64,000 bases of DNA from Bedellia somnulentella (GCA_963576735.1 OY755197.1:5034501-5098500), one strand, 5' to 3'; numbered from the stretch's first letter, positions 19,334 to 31,003 are shown. Notes: a model not told the origin generated them from the letters alone. Made by a program: numbers and translations.

Positions 19334-20295
19334 TAGTAAAGCAAACATGTGTGATAAATTGACTCGTATTTTCTAATGACACTAACTTGAACGGAAAAAA
19401 ATATTTACACATTAATATAAAAAAGTTTATTCTTCAAAATTACGTTAAATACTAACATTTTTTGAACATCAAAAATTTAAAATATATCATTAATCCGTTG
19501 CTTCGGAAGGTGTTCGTAAAGAGGAGAAGCAACAAAGAAACTCTTTACATTCACATGTTTTCATTTTTCAAAATATGGGTTGTACAATTTCAGTTCATTA
19601 ACATGTTTTTATTTTATAAAACATATTCTATGCGACCAAACCAAACGCTAGTTTGACATAATTAAACTAAATCGTCCATCTCAAAAACCAATCACATAAC
19701 GTGAGTGGAGTGAGTGAATGTATAAGGTAAGAGACATTTTTAAATTATTTTCATGGCTTGGACAAAATAAGAAGGCTTTTATAAAATATTATAAGTAAAG
19801 CCAAGTCCCCGGAACCCCACCCCAGGTGAAAAAGCTTGTCTCTATTGAAATCGGGGTCAAAGTTCGTCGAACCTACCCTGAGACGAATTACTCGAAAAAG
19901 ATTTTTACGTATAGAAATAATTTACTTTTATTGTATTTTTATGTTATCTTATACAAAGGACTCTTTTTATAAACTCAAGGAGGCTTAATAAGTCAAGATA
20001 TGAAAGATAACATTTATTTATTTTACAAAAATAATTAATATATTTTTTTATGCTTTTAAAAAATATTGATTAATGAAAACTTAGTAATTAGCTAGTTTTG
20101 GGAAACATTTAATTATTAGTTAATTGAGAGAAACAATTTTGAATATTTTTCTTATAAAGTTTAGTTTTCTATGTATGTTCAATGTGATATAGTACTAAAA
20201 CTTATTTAATTTTTTTAAACACATTGATTCTGGTATAACTTGATGGAACAAGTAAAAAATATGAGATAGTAATGTGATGAAAGCATTATCAATTT
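19334..20295. other. Long AT-rich interval
   Basis: No repeat-family match. A GC-richer patch at 19800-19905 (ccccggaaccccacccc) has no long frame. The 64-codon frame at 19462-19656 lacks motifs and is not called. Confidence 0.45.
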
Positions 20296-20476
20296 ACGTA
20301 AATATATACTCACGGCTATAAATACTAAAAAGCGGTAATCAGAGCTTCAGAATACGAATGTCTTCAATCGCTTTCGGAATTAAAGTAGGGAAAGGATTGT
20401 AAAATAATAAAGTTTGTCAGTGACGCCTCACCTACCGCATGAACTACATTCAGTCAAAAATTCCAATATCCCCTCC
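20296..20476 (-). mobile_element. T-SINE, degraded, head missing
   Basis: atatatactcacggctataaat, gagcttcagaa, gattgtaaaataa and ccaatatccc in order. Confidence 0.6.
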
Positions 20477-20517
20477 CCTCAGAACACCTACCAAAACTAA
20501 TCTACTAATGTTTTTAT

Positions 20518-20778
20518 TTGCTGTGTAGTGTCGGCATAGAATAGCACTACCCCATTTCTTTCGGTGGGTGTACGTAAGAGGCGACTAACGGTATTGGGGC
20601 TTTTAAGGAATTTTTGGGCGATGCGGTTGGAGACTTATCACCAACAACCTTTATTCTACCATCTTTTCCCCTCTCAACTTCCAAAAGTGGCTGAGGAATT
20701 TGTAATTCCTTAGCTCTGGCTACCCCTTCTAGGGATTTATAGCAGTGAGTTTATGTATCGATATATGTATATGTATGT
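20518..20778 (+). mobile_element. T-SINE, full length
   Basis: Near-consensus; aatgtttttat at 20507-20517 and 20779-20789 is an 11 bp perfect target duplication. Confidence 0.92.
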
Positions 20779-21118
20779 AATGTTTTTATAACAACCTTCG
20801 AAATACGTTAAATCCTAAACTATTAGATACTTCCTAGAATTCAATTATTCGTAACAGTATTTTTCATACAAAGCTTTTATAACACACTTATAAGTAAATA
20901 TCAATAGTCTCCTACAATTCGAAACAGTATTTTCAGAAAATCCTCGCAGAGAATAAAAGACAGATACTTTTTTAAATTATGGTCTCCGGCATTGCAACAG
21001 AAATGTATGCTGAATTGGCATCCATTTTATAGATGCATTCATGCAAAAGCGTAGCAAATAATCTGTGTTCACTTACTCGTATAAGTTTTATTTATTGCTG
21101 TAAGATTCCTTAATAGCT

Positions 21119-21442
21119 CCGTGATAGCTCTGTAAAACACCGTTTATCGTTCAGGGTTTAAATCTCGGGTCGGGCCTACACCTATTCGTCTTTTGTAAAG
21201 ACATATGCGTTGTTAATTTATCCTGGTTGTTAACAGTGCGGGAAAATATCGTGAGGAAATCCATATGCCTGAGTTAGTCAGTGAAAGTGTAATCTTACGA
21301 AACGGCGATAGGCCTGCCCCCTATCACGTGAGTATACTGTCCAACCAAACTTCATTACTCTGAACACCAGGTTACAATGTCACGTTATGTTCAGAAGTAG
21401 TACCTCTGCCAACCCCTACGGGTAAATGAAGCGTGAATGTTT
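21119..21442 (+). mobile_element. tR1 SINE (tRNA-derived), near full length
   Basis: Head ccgtgatagctctg, a decayed B-box-like gggtttaaatctc, then gtcgggcctacacc, aatcgtgagg-type words, cggcgataggcctgcccc, and the tail tctgccaacccct and gcgtgaatgtttg. The same order is seen in the best copy at 33602-33955. Confidence 0.8.
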
Positions 21443-21490
21443 GAGCTGAGTTGATTCTTTCATCGTTTTATCCCTTAAATGATAATATTT

Positions 21491-21723
21491 ACATACATAC
21501 ACATACTCACGGCTATAAATCCCTTGAAGGGGAAGCCAGAGCTAGGGAATTAGAAATTCCTCAGCCACTTTTGAAAGTTGCGTGGGGAAAAGATGGTAAA
21601 TAAAAAGGTTGTTGGTGATGGGTCTCCAACCGCATCGCCCAAAAATCCCTTAAAAGCCCCAATACCGTTAGTCGCCTCTTACGTACACCCACCAGAAGAA
21701 ATGGGGTAGTGCTATTCTAAGCC
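21491..21723 (-). mobile_element. T-SINE, missing the last bases of its head
   Basis: Tail at left; the head stops at attctaagccg, just short of acactacacagc. Confidence 0.85.
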
Positions 21724-22098
21724 GCCTGAAATAGCATTAATATTTATTTCTCTAAATTTTCCACACAAAGAAACTTCTTATTCTATAAATATAGGATACA
21801 TTCGGCCCGCCCAGCCCGTTTCATGTTAAGTAGGTCTTTATGTCCCAAATGTCTTAGGACGGTTTCGTCATTTCGTCTTTCGAGAAAGTTAATGACTACA
21901 AAGTTGTGACATTTGCGAAATTCAGACTTGGGTAGCGATTCGGAATAAAATTGCGCCTACACGAGCGTTTAGAAAATTAGAGATATAGTAGATGTATTTG
22001 TTTCTGAATAAAAACCTTTTATATTTGTATTATAGTATTAAGTTATTTACTTTTATTTCTTTTATTACTTTTTATTGCTTAGAACTTACTTACTTTTT
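21724..22098. other. AT-rich interval without recognised feature
   Basis: No motif or repeat-family match seen. Confidence 0.45.
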
Positions 22099-22315
22099 AT
22101 TGCTACCCGCGGGTGATCGTAAGAGGCGACTAAGGGTCTAGAGGCTCTTTAAGTGATTTTTGGGCGATGTGGCTGGAGATCCGTCACTAAAAACCTTTAT
22201 TATTACCATCTTTTCCCCAATCAACTTCTAAAAGTGGCTGAGGAATTTCTCATTCCAAAGCTCTGGCTACCCCTTCTAGGGATTTATAGCCCTGAGTACA
22301 GGTATGTATGTATGT
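22099..22315 (+). mobile_element. T-SINE, gtgatcgtaag subfamily, head truncated
   Basis: gggtgatcgtaagaggcg, gatgtggctggagatcc and the TATG tail. Shares gtgatcgtaag with copies at 26003 and 39186. Confidence 0.82.
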
Positions 22316-22456
22316 AGTTATTACTTTTATTTCTACTTATTCATTTTTATACTTTGACTATTAGTAGTTTTGTTTCAGAAGTTTGCCAGAATCGTAGAAA
22401 TATCGTTAAGTAGAAATACCTGTAGCATCTAGCTACCATAGAAACTATCGGCCTTA

Positions 22457-22457
<1 letters not shown>

Positions 22458-22510
<53 letters not shown>
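22458..22510. repeat. (TA)n microsatellite
   Basis: About 26 uninterrupted TA units. It produces an artificial Ile-Tyr-rich ORF on the minus strand, which is not a gene. Confidence 0.97.
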
Positions 22511-22514
<4 letters not shown>

Positions 22515-23098
22515 TATGAAGTAATTATTCCTGATCTCGCAAAATTGTTTAAGCGAAAATAAAAAGGATGAGCTTTCAAAATCTCCGTGAATAAAACACA
22601 CGTTTTTGACATCGTCTACTCAGCATCTTTAATTAAAAACCCATTAAATTAAGATTGTGACGACTCGACGACAGACCACTCTCGGGAAAGCTCCCGGATT
22701 TGTGCAACTTAAGCTTAAATGAAGCTCAATGACGTGCCAAGTTACACTGGACTTAATTATGTACAGTAAAGCAACAAGTGTGCGGTGTGAGCTTTTATTT
22801 TTGTCGAAAAAAGCTTAATTAAGTTCGGGGCTACAGTTGTTTAAATTATGGAGATTATAGAAGGTCTACTTAAACTTATTAATGGGTCTTTTATTAGCTA
22901 TCTTCCTTTAAAATTAGATTTAAAAACGAATCAATTAAAAGTAGGCTTAATGAAAATGGATTTTTAAGAAATATTGAAGGAAATGTTTTTCATTGTTGAA
23001 TTTTACACGACAAGGTAGAAAGATAACTACTATACTAAGCTAACTTTGACTTACAAATTGCTAAACTAAACTTTCATTTGCTACAGTTCTCTTTGTAC
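22511..23098. other. AT-rich interval without recognised feature
   Basis: Contains a patch of aagctt-type words (22700-22830) but no ORF or repeat match. Confidence 0.45.
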
Positions 23099-23348
23099 CA
23101 TACATACATACATATACTCACGGCTATAAATCCCTTAACGGGGTAGCCAGAGCTTTGGAATGAAAAACTCCTCAGCCACTTTTGGAAGTTGATTAGGGGA
23201 AAGATGGTAATTATAAACGTTTTTGGTGACGGGTCTCCAACCACATCGCCCAAAAATCACTTAATAAGCCCCTATACCCTTAGTCGCCTCCTACGATCAC
23301 CCACGGGTAGAAATGGGGTAGTGTTATTCTAAGCAGACACTACACGGC
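23099..23348 (-). mobile_element. T-SINE, gtgatcgtaag subfamily, full length
   Basis: From catacatacatatactcacgg to agacactacacggc, with ctacgatcacccacggg in the core. Confidence 0.88.
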
Positions 23349-23364
23349 AAACCATATCGTGTAA

Positions 23365-23565
23365 TACCTATTTAAGGGAGCTGAAGTTTTCAAACTAGTT
23401 GGTGAGGGAAATATAAGAAGACTCATCACTAACAATCTCTTTATTTCACCCCTTTCTATTTAAATGTCATGACAGAAGTCCCACCAAATATTTTATAATT
23501 CCAAAGATCTGGAAACTCTGCCTCTGTCCTCCATTTTACATATTTTTTGCCATAAACATTAGTAG
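23365..23565 (+). mobile_element. Probable old T-SINE relic
   Basis: gacatcat-type spacing and gactcatcactaac, ctctttatt and ccaaagatctgg recall the family order, but divergence is high. Confidence 0.3.
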
Positions 23566-23845
23566 GTAGGTAATCTGTGCTAAATCCGTGAAGTTGTTTT
23601 CTTTATTAAACTCCTTTGAATTTTATGTAAAGAGCTATTTATGGAAATGATCCGAAGAAGGGCGCGATTACCCTTATTTAAAGAAAATTTCAAGAACGAA
23701 TGATGCGTCCCACGCTGTGTTTAATTTACCGAATATAACAAGAATTTCCACTCATTTAAAAGAGATTTATTATTAAAATCAATAACTAAACCTTTCTGGA
23801 ATATTAGCTGTGAGTATATGGAAGATGTAAAAGTATAAGGAAATT

Positions 23846-23896
23846 AGCTGACCCAGCAAACGTTGTTTTGCCATATAGATCATTTCTAGTCTATAT
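23846..23896. repeat. Fragment of a gctgacccagcaaacg repeat
   Basis: gctgacccagcaaacgttg followed by ttttgccatatagatc is a word I recall from many lepidopteran genomes. The element class was not established here. Confidence 0.35.
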
Positions 23897-24009
23897 AATT
23901 GAATACAAATCTGAGGGGTGGAAAACCCTTATTTATCACTTAGGACTATACAAAATAGTTAAAAACCTATTCTCCGACCTACAAAATGTGTCGAGATAGA
24001 GAGACCTGG

Positions 24010-24100
24010 AGGTCGTGGGCTCGATTCCCTTTGGTGTCGAAAGCTTTTCTTTCCTTTATTTATTAGTAATAATCCTCATATGAAATTTTCATGAACTAAA
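24010..24100 (+). mobile_element. tR3 SINE-like repeat
   Basis: B-box-like gtgggctcgattccc, then ctttcctttatttattagt and aataatcctcatatg, the same order as 7605-7713 read on the minus strand. Confidence 0.55.
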
Positions 24101-24302
24101 CATTTTAACTATGGATTAGTATTAAGTTGGGGTGCGCTTTCTCTTACATAACTTTTTAACTCCTATCATCGGACGTCCGAAAATATTTCACATACCATTT
24201 AAAACCATAATCACCAGTCTTCATAAAAAAAACAAGTTAATCGAAATTCATAATATCACCTCATTATACATTTTGTTTTTGTTTTTTTATACTAATGACA
24301 CA

Positions 24303-24535
24303 TACATACATACATATTCTTACGCCGTTATTTCGCATTGGGGTAGGCAGAGACTATCGATCGCCACTTTGTACGATCCTAGCAAACCTCTCTAGCTTCA
24401 TTCACATCCATCAATCCTTTCATACATGCTCTTTTATTCTTCGTACTTCGGACACTGCCTTTTTGAGCACATTTTCTATTTTATCCAAATGTGTCCTCCG
24501 AGGTCGTCCTCTACTAACACTACCTTCTACTACTT
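24303..24535 (-). mobile_element. RTE-like LINE 3' end with target duplication
   Basis: The reversed TATG tail leads into gccgttatttcgcattgg, gatcgccactttgtacg and the coding end (ggacactgcctttttgagc). atgacaca at 24295-24302 and 24536-24543 flanks it. Confidence 0.88.
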
Positions 24536-24690
24536 ATGACACAAAATATAATAATTCCAATATGTAACTATAATATTCATAAATGTTTTTAAGTATAATA
24601 TTTAAAAAAAATATATTATATGTGTTTTATCTATATTTACTTACGCCCCCTGCTTGGGTGGGTCGCAGGCAAAGAACAGTTAGGTCATAT

Positions 24691-24713
24691 TTAGTTAGGT
24701 TAGGTTAGGTTAG
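24691..24713. repeat. Short TTAGG (insect telomere-type) array
   Basis: ttagttaggttaggttaggt then tag: three perfect ttagg units with imperfect edges, interstitial here. No telomere-specific retroelement adjoins it. Confidence 0.7.
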
Positions 24714-25148
24714 CGGGACAAGCACCTTAAATACATGATTCATGCCTATTTGCATGCATGCTTGCTTGTTTATCGTAGTAACAATATTATTAATAAAAAA
24801 ATTATGACCACTGAATGTTATGAAGAAAAAATATCTTGAAAAAAATTATAGTTTTAAAAAGATTCTTGGTTGTAAAACTAAAAAAATATGATCACTAACT
24901 GTTCTGTTATGATCTCCGGTGTTAGTATTAAAAATGTATGAATAAAGAAAGTATGAAAAATAAAATGATGAAGAGTGATTTCTATGTACACAAATCGTTA
25001 GTAAGACGACAAATATAATTTAGAATTTTATGTCACCCAATATGGACCCAATAAGTTTACTTAGACATAATTAGCACTACGCCTTCTCTTGCTACCGTCC
25101 TCTTTCTACCATGTCGTGTATTAGGCAATTAGGAGAGCTGAAGTTTTT
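24714..25148. other. AT-rich interval without recognised feature
   Basis: No ORF or repeat-family match found. Confidence 0.45.
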
Positions 25149-25397
25149 AGTGTGTAGTGTCGGCTTAGAATAGCACTACCCTATTTCTTCCGGTGTGTGT
25201 ACGTAAAAGGTGACTAACGGTATTGGGGCTTTTAAGGGATTTTTGGACGATGCGGTTGGAGACCCATCACCAACAACCTTTATTTTACCATCTTTTCCCC
25301 ACACAACTTTCCAAACGTGGCTGAGGAATTTCGAATTCCTTAGCTCTGGCTACTTCTTCTAGGGATTTATAGCCGTGAGTATATATGTATGTATGTA
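25149..25397 (+). mobile_element. T-SINE, full length
   Basis: tgtgtagtgtcggcttag through gccgtgagtatatatgtatg. Confidence 0.88.
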
Positions 25398-25788
25398 TTT
25401 GCATGTATCTAATTTTTCAGTTGTATAGGGTAAAATATAATAAAAACTTGTTTATGACCACATTACCCAACAAGCACATTAAATACTGCAGTTACCTTCA
25501 AAAACTTCAACAAAACGAATATATTCGATATCTCTATTCTAATTAAACAACATACGGCAATATACAAGAAAGAAATAGTCTTATTTGCCTCAACTTTGTA
25601 TTCCAAGATTTCCTATTTACCAGAACAGAAGCTTAAGACGCCACAGGCGGTAAAGTTTGACGTCATTTGCTCTATAAAGCTTTCAGGTTGAAAGCTCTGC
25701 AATACATTGCTATGCATACATTCAACGCATATTAAATAAGGCTTGCATAATGTCTTATGTCTTTAATAAGCAGAAGTTAAAAATCATT
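25398..25788. other. AT-rich interval without recognised feature
   Basis: Nothing beyond short aagctt/aagctc words near 25670-25700. Confidence 0.45.
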
Positions 25789-25976
25789 GCCGTGTAGCGC
25801 CGGCTTAGAATGTCACTACCCTTTTCTAACCACGGGTGTCGTAAGAGGCGACTAAGTGGTTTTTGGACGATGCGGTTGGAAACCCATCACCAACCATCTG
25901 AAGGCTGAGGACTTTCTAGCTCTAAAGCTCTGGCTATCCCTTTTTGGGATTTATAGCCGTGAGTATATGTATGTAT
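25789..25976 (+). mobile_element. T-SINE, third subfamily, with internal deletion
   Basis: gccgtgtagcgccggctta, accacgggtgtcgtaagagg and gtgagtatatgtatg. About 60 bp is missing after catcaccaacc. Confidence 0.8.
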
Positions 25977-25989
25977 GTTATAATAATCA

Positions 25990-26520
25990 GAGGATGGCTA
26001 AATTATATATTAGCCGTGTAGTGTCGGCTTAGAATAACACTACTCCATTTCTACCCGTGGGTGATCGTAAGAGGCGACTAAGGGTATAGGGGCTTATTAA
26101 GTGATTTTTGGGCGATGCGGTTGGAGACCCGTCACCAAAAACATTTATTATTACCATCTTTTCCACAATCAACTTCCAAAAGTGGCTGAGGAATTTTTCA
26201 TTCCAAAGCTCTGGCTACCCCCCCGTTAAGGGATTTATAGCCGTGAGTATATGTATGTATGTATGATGGCTAAAAGTAAATTAGAGAGAGATATATACAG
26301 AACCAATGTGTATGGTAATGTCAGTAGAGGATGACCACGGAGGATACATTTAGGACAAATAGAGAACAAACAAAAAAGACGTCCGAAGTCCAAAAAATAA
26401 AAGATCAGACAGGAATATTGACGAAGCGCAAGAGTTTTGTCAGGATCGTACAAACAAAATGTGATCGATAGTGTCAGCTCACCTCAATGAACTAAGGCGT
26501 GAGTATGTATGTACGTATGT
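25990..26520 (+). mobile_element. RTE-like LINE 3' end split by a T-SINE
   Basis: gaggatgg at the left continues after the T-SINE as aaattagagagagatatat and ends ggcgtgagtatgtatg. taataatca at 25981-25989 and 26521-26529 is the LINE target duplication. Relics of the coding end (a degraded match to KEIYRA and an RGRPRR-type patch) are visible but have stops. Confidence 0.82.
26003..26264 (+). mobile_element. T-SINE, gtgatcgtaag subfamily, inserted in a LINE
   Basis: Full-length copy; gatggctaaa at 25993-26002 and 26265-26274 is a perfect 10 bp target duplication inside LINE sequence. Confidence 0.92.
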
Positions 26521-26762
26521 TAATAATCATACAAAATATTATTTTAATATAAAATTTGCATAACTAATCTTATTATGTAGTCTAACGAAAATATTCATAG
26601 CTAAATATCCCCGGAATTTAATTGATTGTTCTGTTACGAGAAGTTTATTTTTAGAATATACTTTAGAATTTCAGGGAAGGCTTTAAATATCATAAATAAG
26701 GCTTAATCATCTCCTACCGTGGGTGTTGTTAAAAGCGACTTAATCTTTTCAAGTAATATTAA

Positions 26763-27085
26763 CAGCTGTGTAGGGTCAGCTTTTAATAGCACTAACCCAT
26801 TTCTTCCCCCAGTCGTTATAGGCGACTTAGGGTATTGGGGTTCTTTAAGGGCCTCCCTCGAAAATTTCACAGATTTTGGTAGTTTTCAAACTCAATGAAA
26901 TCCGCTCAATAAAACAATCACACTCTAAATAGAATATATGTTCAAATTCAATATCTTTTGTTGTTGCGCGTTGTAGTTGGAGAGATACACCAACAATCCT
27001 TACTTTTACAACCTTTTCCCAGCTCGAGAATAATTTCCACTACGGAGCTCTGGCTACCTCTTTTTGGGATTCATAGTCGTGAGTA
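26763..27085 (+). mobile_element. T-SINE, degraded, with ~130 bp insertion
   Basis: gctgtgtagggtcagc to tattggggttcttt, then foreign sequence 26851-26978 (cctccctcgaaaatttcac through atatcttttg), then gttgtagttggagag and tcgtgagtatatg. Confidence 0.6.
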
Positions 27086-27183
27086 TATGCCGATTTCACC
27101 ATCGTTGCTCTGTTGACTTCCAAAATATGGCTGAGAAATTTTAAATTCTGAAGCTTCTTTTTAGAAATCATAGTTTTTAGTAC

Positions 27184-27618
27184 ATGTGTAGTGTCAGCTT
27201 AGAATAGCACTACCCCAATTCTTCCGTCGGGTGTACGTAAGAGGCGACTAACGGTATTGGGACTTTTAAGGGATTTCTGGGCGATGCGGTTGGAGACCCA
27301 TCACCAACAACCTTTATTTTACCATCTTTTCCCCACTTAACTTTCCAAAAGTGTTTCCTAAGATTTTCCCGATTGCATATTATAATTGAAACAAGTTTTG
27401 ATTTAAGTGAAGTAATGATTGATTATAGTACTGTATAATGACAAATAACACCTCAGTCTTCCCGTGACCATGATAACTGAAAAGTTTTCGAAACGTCGGG
27501 CTTTAAAAATAACACGCGATTGAAATATCCGAAATTTCCAAGAGTGGCTGAGGAATTTCTAATTCCTTAGCTCTGGCTACCTCATCAAGGGATTTATGGC
27601 CGTGAGTATATGTATGTA
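27184..27618 (+). mobile_element. T-SINE split by a 182 bp insertion
   Basis: Full-length copy interrupted after ctttccaaaagtg and resuming at tccaagagtggctgagg, ending in a short TATG tail. Confidence 0.88.
27354..27535. mobile_element. 182 bp insertion of a gaaacgtcggg repeat
   Basis: Flanked by tttccaaaagtg and tttccaagagtg (12 bp, one mismatch). Contains cttcccgtgaccatgataac and gttttcgaaacgtcggg, words I recall as a dispersed arthropod repeat. The long target duplication favours retroposition. No ORF. Confidence 0.65.
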
Positions 27619-27782
27619 GTAGATTTCGATGGGTCACATCAGTAGTGGCTCTTTGACCAGGGTTGTTGAGTACCCTTTTTATAAAAAGTCGTATTTACAG
27701 AAAATATTATAAATGTATGAAACAGATAATATTATCAACAGAAAATATAATAAGTTTATTAAATGATTGATAGATAAAAACG

Positions 27783-27879
27783 AAGGAAGGTTTGCCAGGA
27801 TCGTACAAAGTGGCGATCAATAGTCTCCGCCTACCCCAATAAAAAATAATGGCGTGGGTATATGAATGTATGTATGTAT
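27783..27879 (+). mobile_element. RTE-like LINE 3' end
   Basis: gaaggtttgccaggatcg, ggcgatcaatagtctccgcc and ggcgtgggtatatgaatg. Confidence 0.75.
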
Positions 27880-28285
27880 TAAGCAAATACTCTTGAAATA
27901 TTTGTGTTTCATAACAAAATATAATTGAAAAGTTATAAGTACATCTAATATAAACGTAAACTGTACTCAAAAATAAATACCATCTATAAACAAGAAGCAG
28001 AAAATTCATTACATAAGATTATAGAAATTTATTGAATCGCAGAGAACTTTAGAAATCTATTTTAAACTTGTAACAAAAGCTCTTGATATGTGAGTGTCTC
28101 AATATAAAACACATTTATAGAGCTCTCCCGATAAACTCTCAAGAACGAAACTTAGAAGCTCTTTCATATAGAGCTTCTACATGACGTATCGGTAACTTTG
28201 TAGCTATAAGTGCATATTGACAGCATAGACGAAGTTTTAACAGACAATGCATTTTATAAGCGTATTGTATGAAGTAGAGCTATGT
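27880..28285. other. AT-rich interval without recognised feature
   Basis: Several agctct/agagct words at 28080-28190 form weak hairpins; no repeat or gene was identified. Confidence 0.4.
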
Positions 28286-28525
28286 AGTCACTTAGAATCA
28301 CTGCTAGCTTAGAATGTCACTACTCCTTTCTACCCAAGGGTGTCATATGAGGCGACTAAGGGTATGGGGCTTTGTTAAGTGTTTTTTTTGGCGATGCGGT
28401 TGGTGACCCATCGCCAACCATACTTTATTTCTACCATCTTGTCCCCTATCAACTTCTTAATGTAGCTGAGGAATTTCTAGCTCGAAAGCTCTGGCTTCCC
28501 CGTTTCGGGAGTTACAGTGGTGAAT
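28286..28525 (+). mobile_element. T-SINE, third subfamily, diverged
   Basis: agcttagaatgtcactac, gcgatgcggttggtgac, accatcttgtcccc. The tail is eroded to agtggtgaat. Confidence 0.72.
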
Positions 28526-28661
28526 AATTAAAGAAATAAATTGTCCTCAATAGTCGTCCTCTTCAGTCATTTCATCCAGATAGATCCATGAACAAAACTG
28601 ATGTATGGAAAAGTATGCAAGAACTAACCAAAAAGCAAACGACGAACCAAAAAGAATAATA

Positions 28662-28914
28662 TATACATACATACATACATATACGCACGGCTATAAATCT
28701 TTCGAAGGGGTAGCCAGAGCTAAGGAATTCAAAATTACTCAGCCACGTTTGGAAAGTTGAGTGGAGAAAAGATGGTAAAATAAAGGTTGTTGGTGATGGG
28801 TCTCCAACCGTTTCGCCCAAAAATCCCTTAAAAGCCCCAATACCGTTAGTCGCCTCTTACGTACACTTACTGGAAGAAATGGGGTAGTGCTATTCTAAGC
28901 CGACACTACACAGC
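28662..28914 (-). mobile_element. T-SINE, full length
   Basis: aaaaagaataata occurs at 28649-28661 and 28915-28927, a perfect 13 bp target duplication. This also fixes the true 5' end of the element at gctgtgtag. Confidence 0.93.
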
Positions 28915-28981
28915 AAAAAGAATAATAATAAAAATTTATCCCAAAGTCCCTATAAAACAAAAAATAAATTAACCTTCTTAA

Positions 28982-29042
28982 TCATCATCAGCTTATAGAC
29001 GTCCACAGCTGTCATACACGACGTTATATTTGAACCCAGGTA
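28982..29042. repeat. Fragment of the atcatcagc...agacgtccac repeat
   Basis: atcatcatcagcttatagac then gtccacagctg. I recognise this as a widely dispersed lepidopteran repeat word; the class was not established. Confidence 0.45.
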
Positions 29043-29312
29043 ACCATCAGTAAATCTTACACAACAATGCTCATATGTGTGAAATACCCGAATAATACTG
29101 ATTTCTGGTAACATTTACTTAGTACAAATATGATACTGTTTAGAAACTGATACGAAATTTTCAATACGATTGGATTCACGCCGAATTAATGGTCTTATGT
29201 CAATATTTGTTTATTTGAAAACCATTAACAGCCACCTTAATATTTGAATACTGGCGGCTATATAGTACTTAGATCAATAGTTGGATCACGTTTGTACATG
29301 GAATAGATATAA

Positions 29313-29561
29313 TACATACACACATATAATCACGGCTAGATCACCCTAAAAGGAGTAGCCAGAGCTTCAGAACCAAAAAAATATTCAGCCACTTTTAGAA
29401 GTAAAGTGGGGAAAGATTGGAAAAGTTTTTGGTGATGTGTCTCCTACCACATCGCCCAAAAATCACTTAAACTGCCCCGATACCCTTAGTCGCCTCTTAC
29501 GATCACCCATGGGAAGAAATGGGGCAGTGCTATTCTAAGCCTACACTACAACTACACAGTA
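29313..29561 (-). mobile_element. T-SINE, full length, diverged
   Basis: acacacatataatcacggc through ctacactacacag; the core reads cccttagtcgcctcttacg. Confidence 0.8.
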
Positions 29562-29788
29562 AATATATATGATGTTTAACTTAAAATTAAACTTCATAAT
29601 CAAAAATGTGACAACAGGTTCATATTTTATATTGAACATTCAATGTTATGTTTTACAATAATATAGCGTTTCTATTATAAGAATTAAAAATAAAATACTC
29701 GAATATAACATTATTCTCTCTATCTGTGTCTCTGTATGGTTATGGAATTTTTATCCCAAAAAGTGCTTATTATAGCTTACATAACATA

Positions 29789-30010
29789 ACATAAACGTTC
29801 ACGCCGAACATCCCCGAAGGGGTTGGCAGAGGTACTAATACTTCTGAACATCACGTAACTTTGTCACCTGGTGTTCAGAGTACCCACGTTTTGCACGGAC
29901 AGTGTACTCACGTTATAGGGGGCAGGCCTATCGCCGTTTTTGTACGAATACACTATCACATGACTAAGCTCAACTCAGCCATGTGGGTTTCCTCACGATG
30001 TTTTCCCTCA
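29789..30010 (-). mobile_element. tR1 SINE, tRNA head missing
   Basis: ataaacgttcacgccgaac, ccccgaaggggttggcag and ggcaggcctatcgccg on the reverse strand. It stops at cctcacgatgttttccctc, before the tRNA-like part. Confidence 0.85.
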
Positions 30011-30446
30011 CCTCACTTATTATAGATTAATTTTGAAGCCCGAGTACATGTCGCCTCAAACGACACCAAAAGAAATAAAAATGTTAGTGAGCCTACAGTA
30101 AGCATCCCTGAGATTAATTCGTATTGAAAGCTAGAACTGAAATAAATCTGTCAGCGCTTTCAAGCCGTTCTTACACGAGACAAAACGTTAAACACAATAG
30201 AAAAAAAAACTCATTTCTATTTGTATTGTCAAATAGGATTTTATATTTTAACAAAGGCTTTCAAGGAAGTCGGAAGCAATAGTGCCGATAATATTGAAAA
30301 CGGAAAGCGATGAAAACTTTGTTCTACTTTAAGCTTCGAGCATTTATATATTCATACTTGTAAATTGAGCTTTGCAAGTTCCAAAGATAGAAAAGATGGA
30401 AAACTTTTTATTGTTCGTCACCGTTATAACTTTTTACTAATAATTT
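30011..30446. other. AT-rich interval without recognised feature
   Basis: No ORF or repeat match was found. Confidence 0.4.
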
Positions 30447-30513
30447 CGGGATTTCGTACATACAAACATATTGAAAAGGGGGAGACAGAGCTTCAGAACT
30501 AGATATTTCTTAA

Positions 30514-31003
30514 GCGGCCAGTACATAATCGCCAGTGATGGGCCATGATCCGCAATACACAATTGTAGGCCACGATCACTTGGTGTTCACACGATGGCCC
30601 ATTGCTCATTACTGCCTGGCAATCCACTTGCGATGGACGTCGAAGTAATTATGGCTGCAGCTATTTATTGATTATTATGTATGTAATTTATTTTATTTAT
30701 GACACTATTCATGTTATGTTACGTCATATAGTGATTATAAATACATTTTGCAATAAAATATTCCAAAAAATTATAAGTATCTATAAGCGGTCAGTGACGA
30801 ACTAAACAATTGCCCACTGTGGAAACACCAACGGCCACGCTACGCCACGATTTCTTTGAAGTGTGCCCGAAAAACCGACAACTTCACCATTGCGCGCCAC
30901 GATCGGCAATTGTCCGCCATCATACACCATTGCCCCCTGTACACAGTGGCGATGGCGAGTAGTGGGCCATCGTCGGCCATTGTGTACTAGTACTACTGGC
31001 TAG
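30514..31003. mobile_element. Inverted-repeat element with ggccagta ends
   Basis: Starts ggccagtacataatcgcc and ends near gtactagtactactggc. Both arms carry repeated gccattg and gggccat words (30545-30605, 30850-30990). The interior is AT-rich. The ends are only partly complementary and no target duplication is certain. Confidence 0.5.

Noticed and set aside
19800..19905. GC-richer patch as a host exon
   Set aside because: No open frame with splice sites, and no link to another exon.
22347..22601. 84-codon minus-strand ORF rich in Ile-Tyr
   Set aside because: It is translation of the (TA)n microsatellite.
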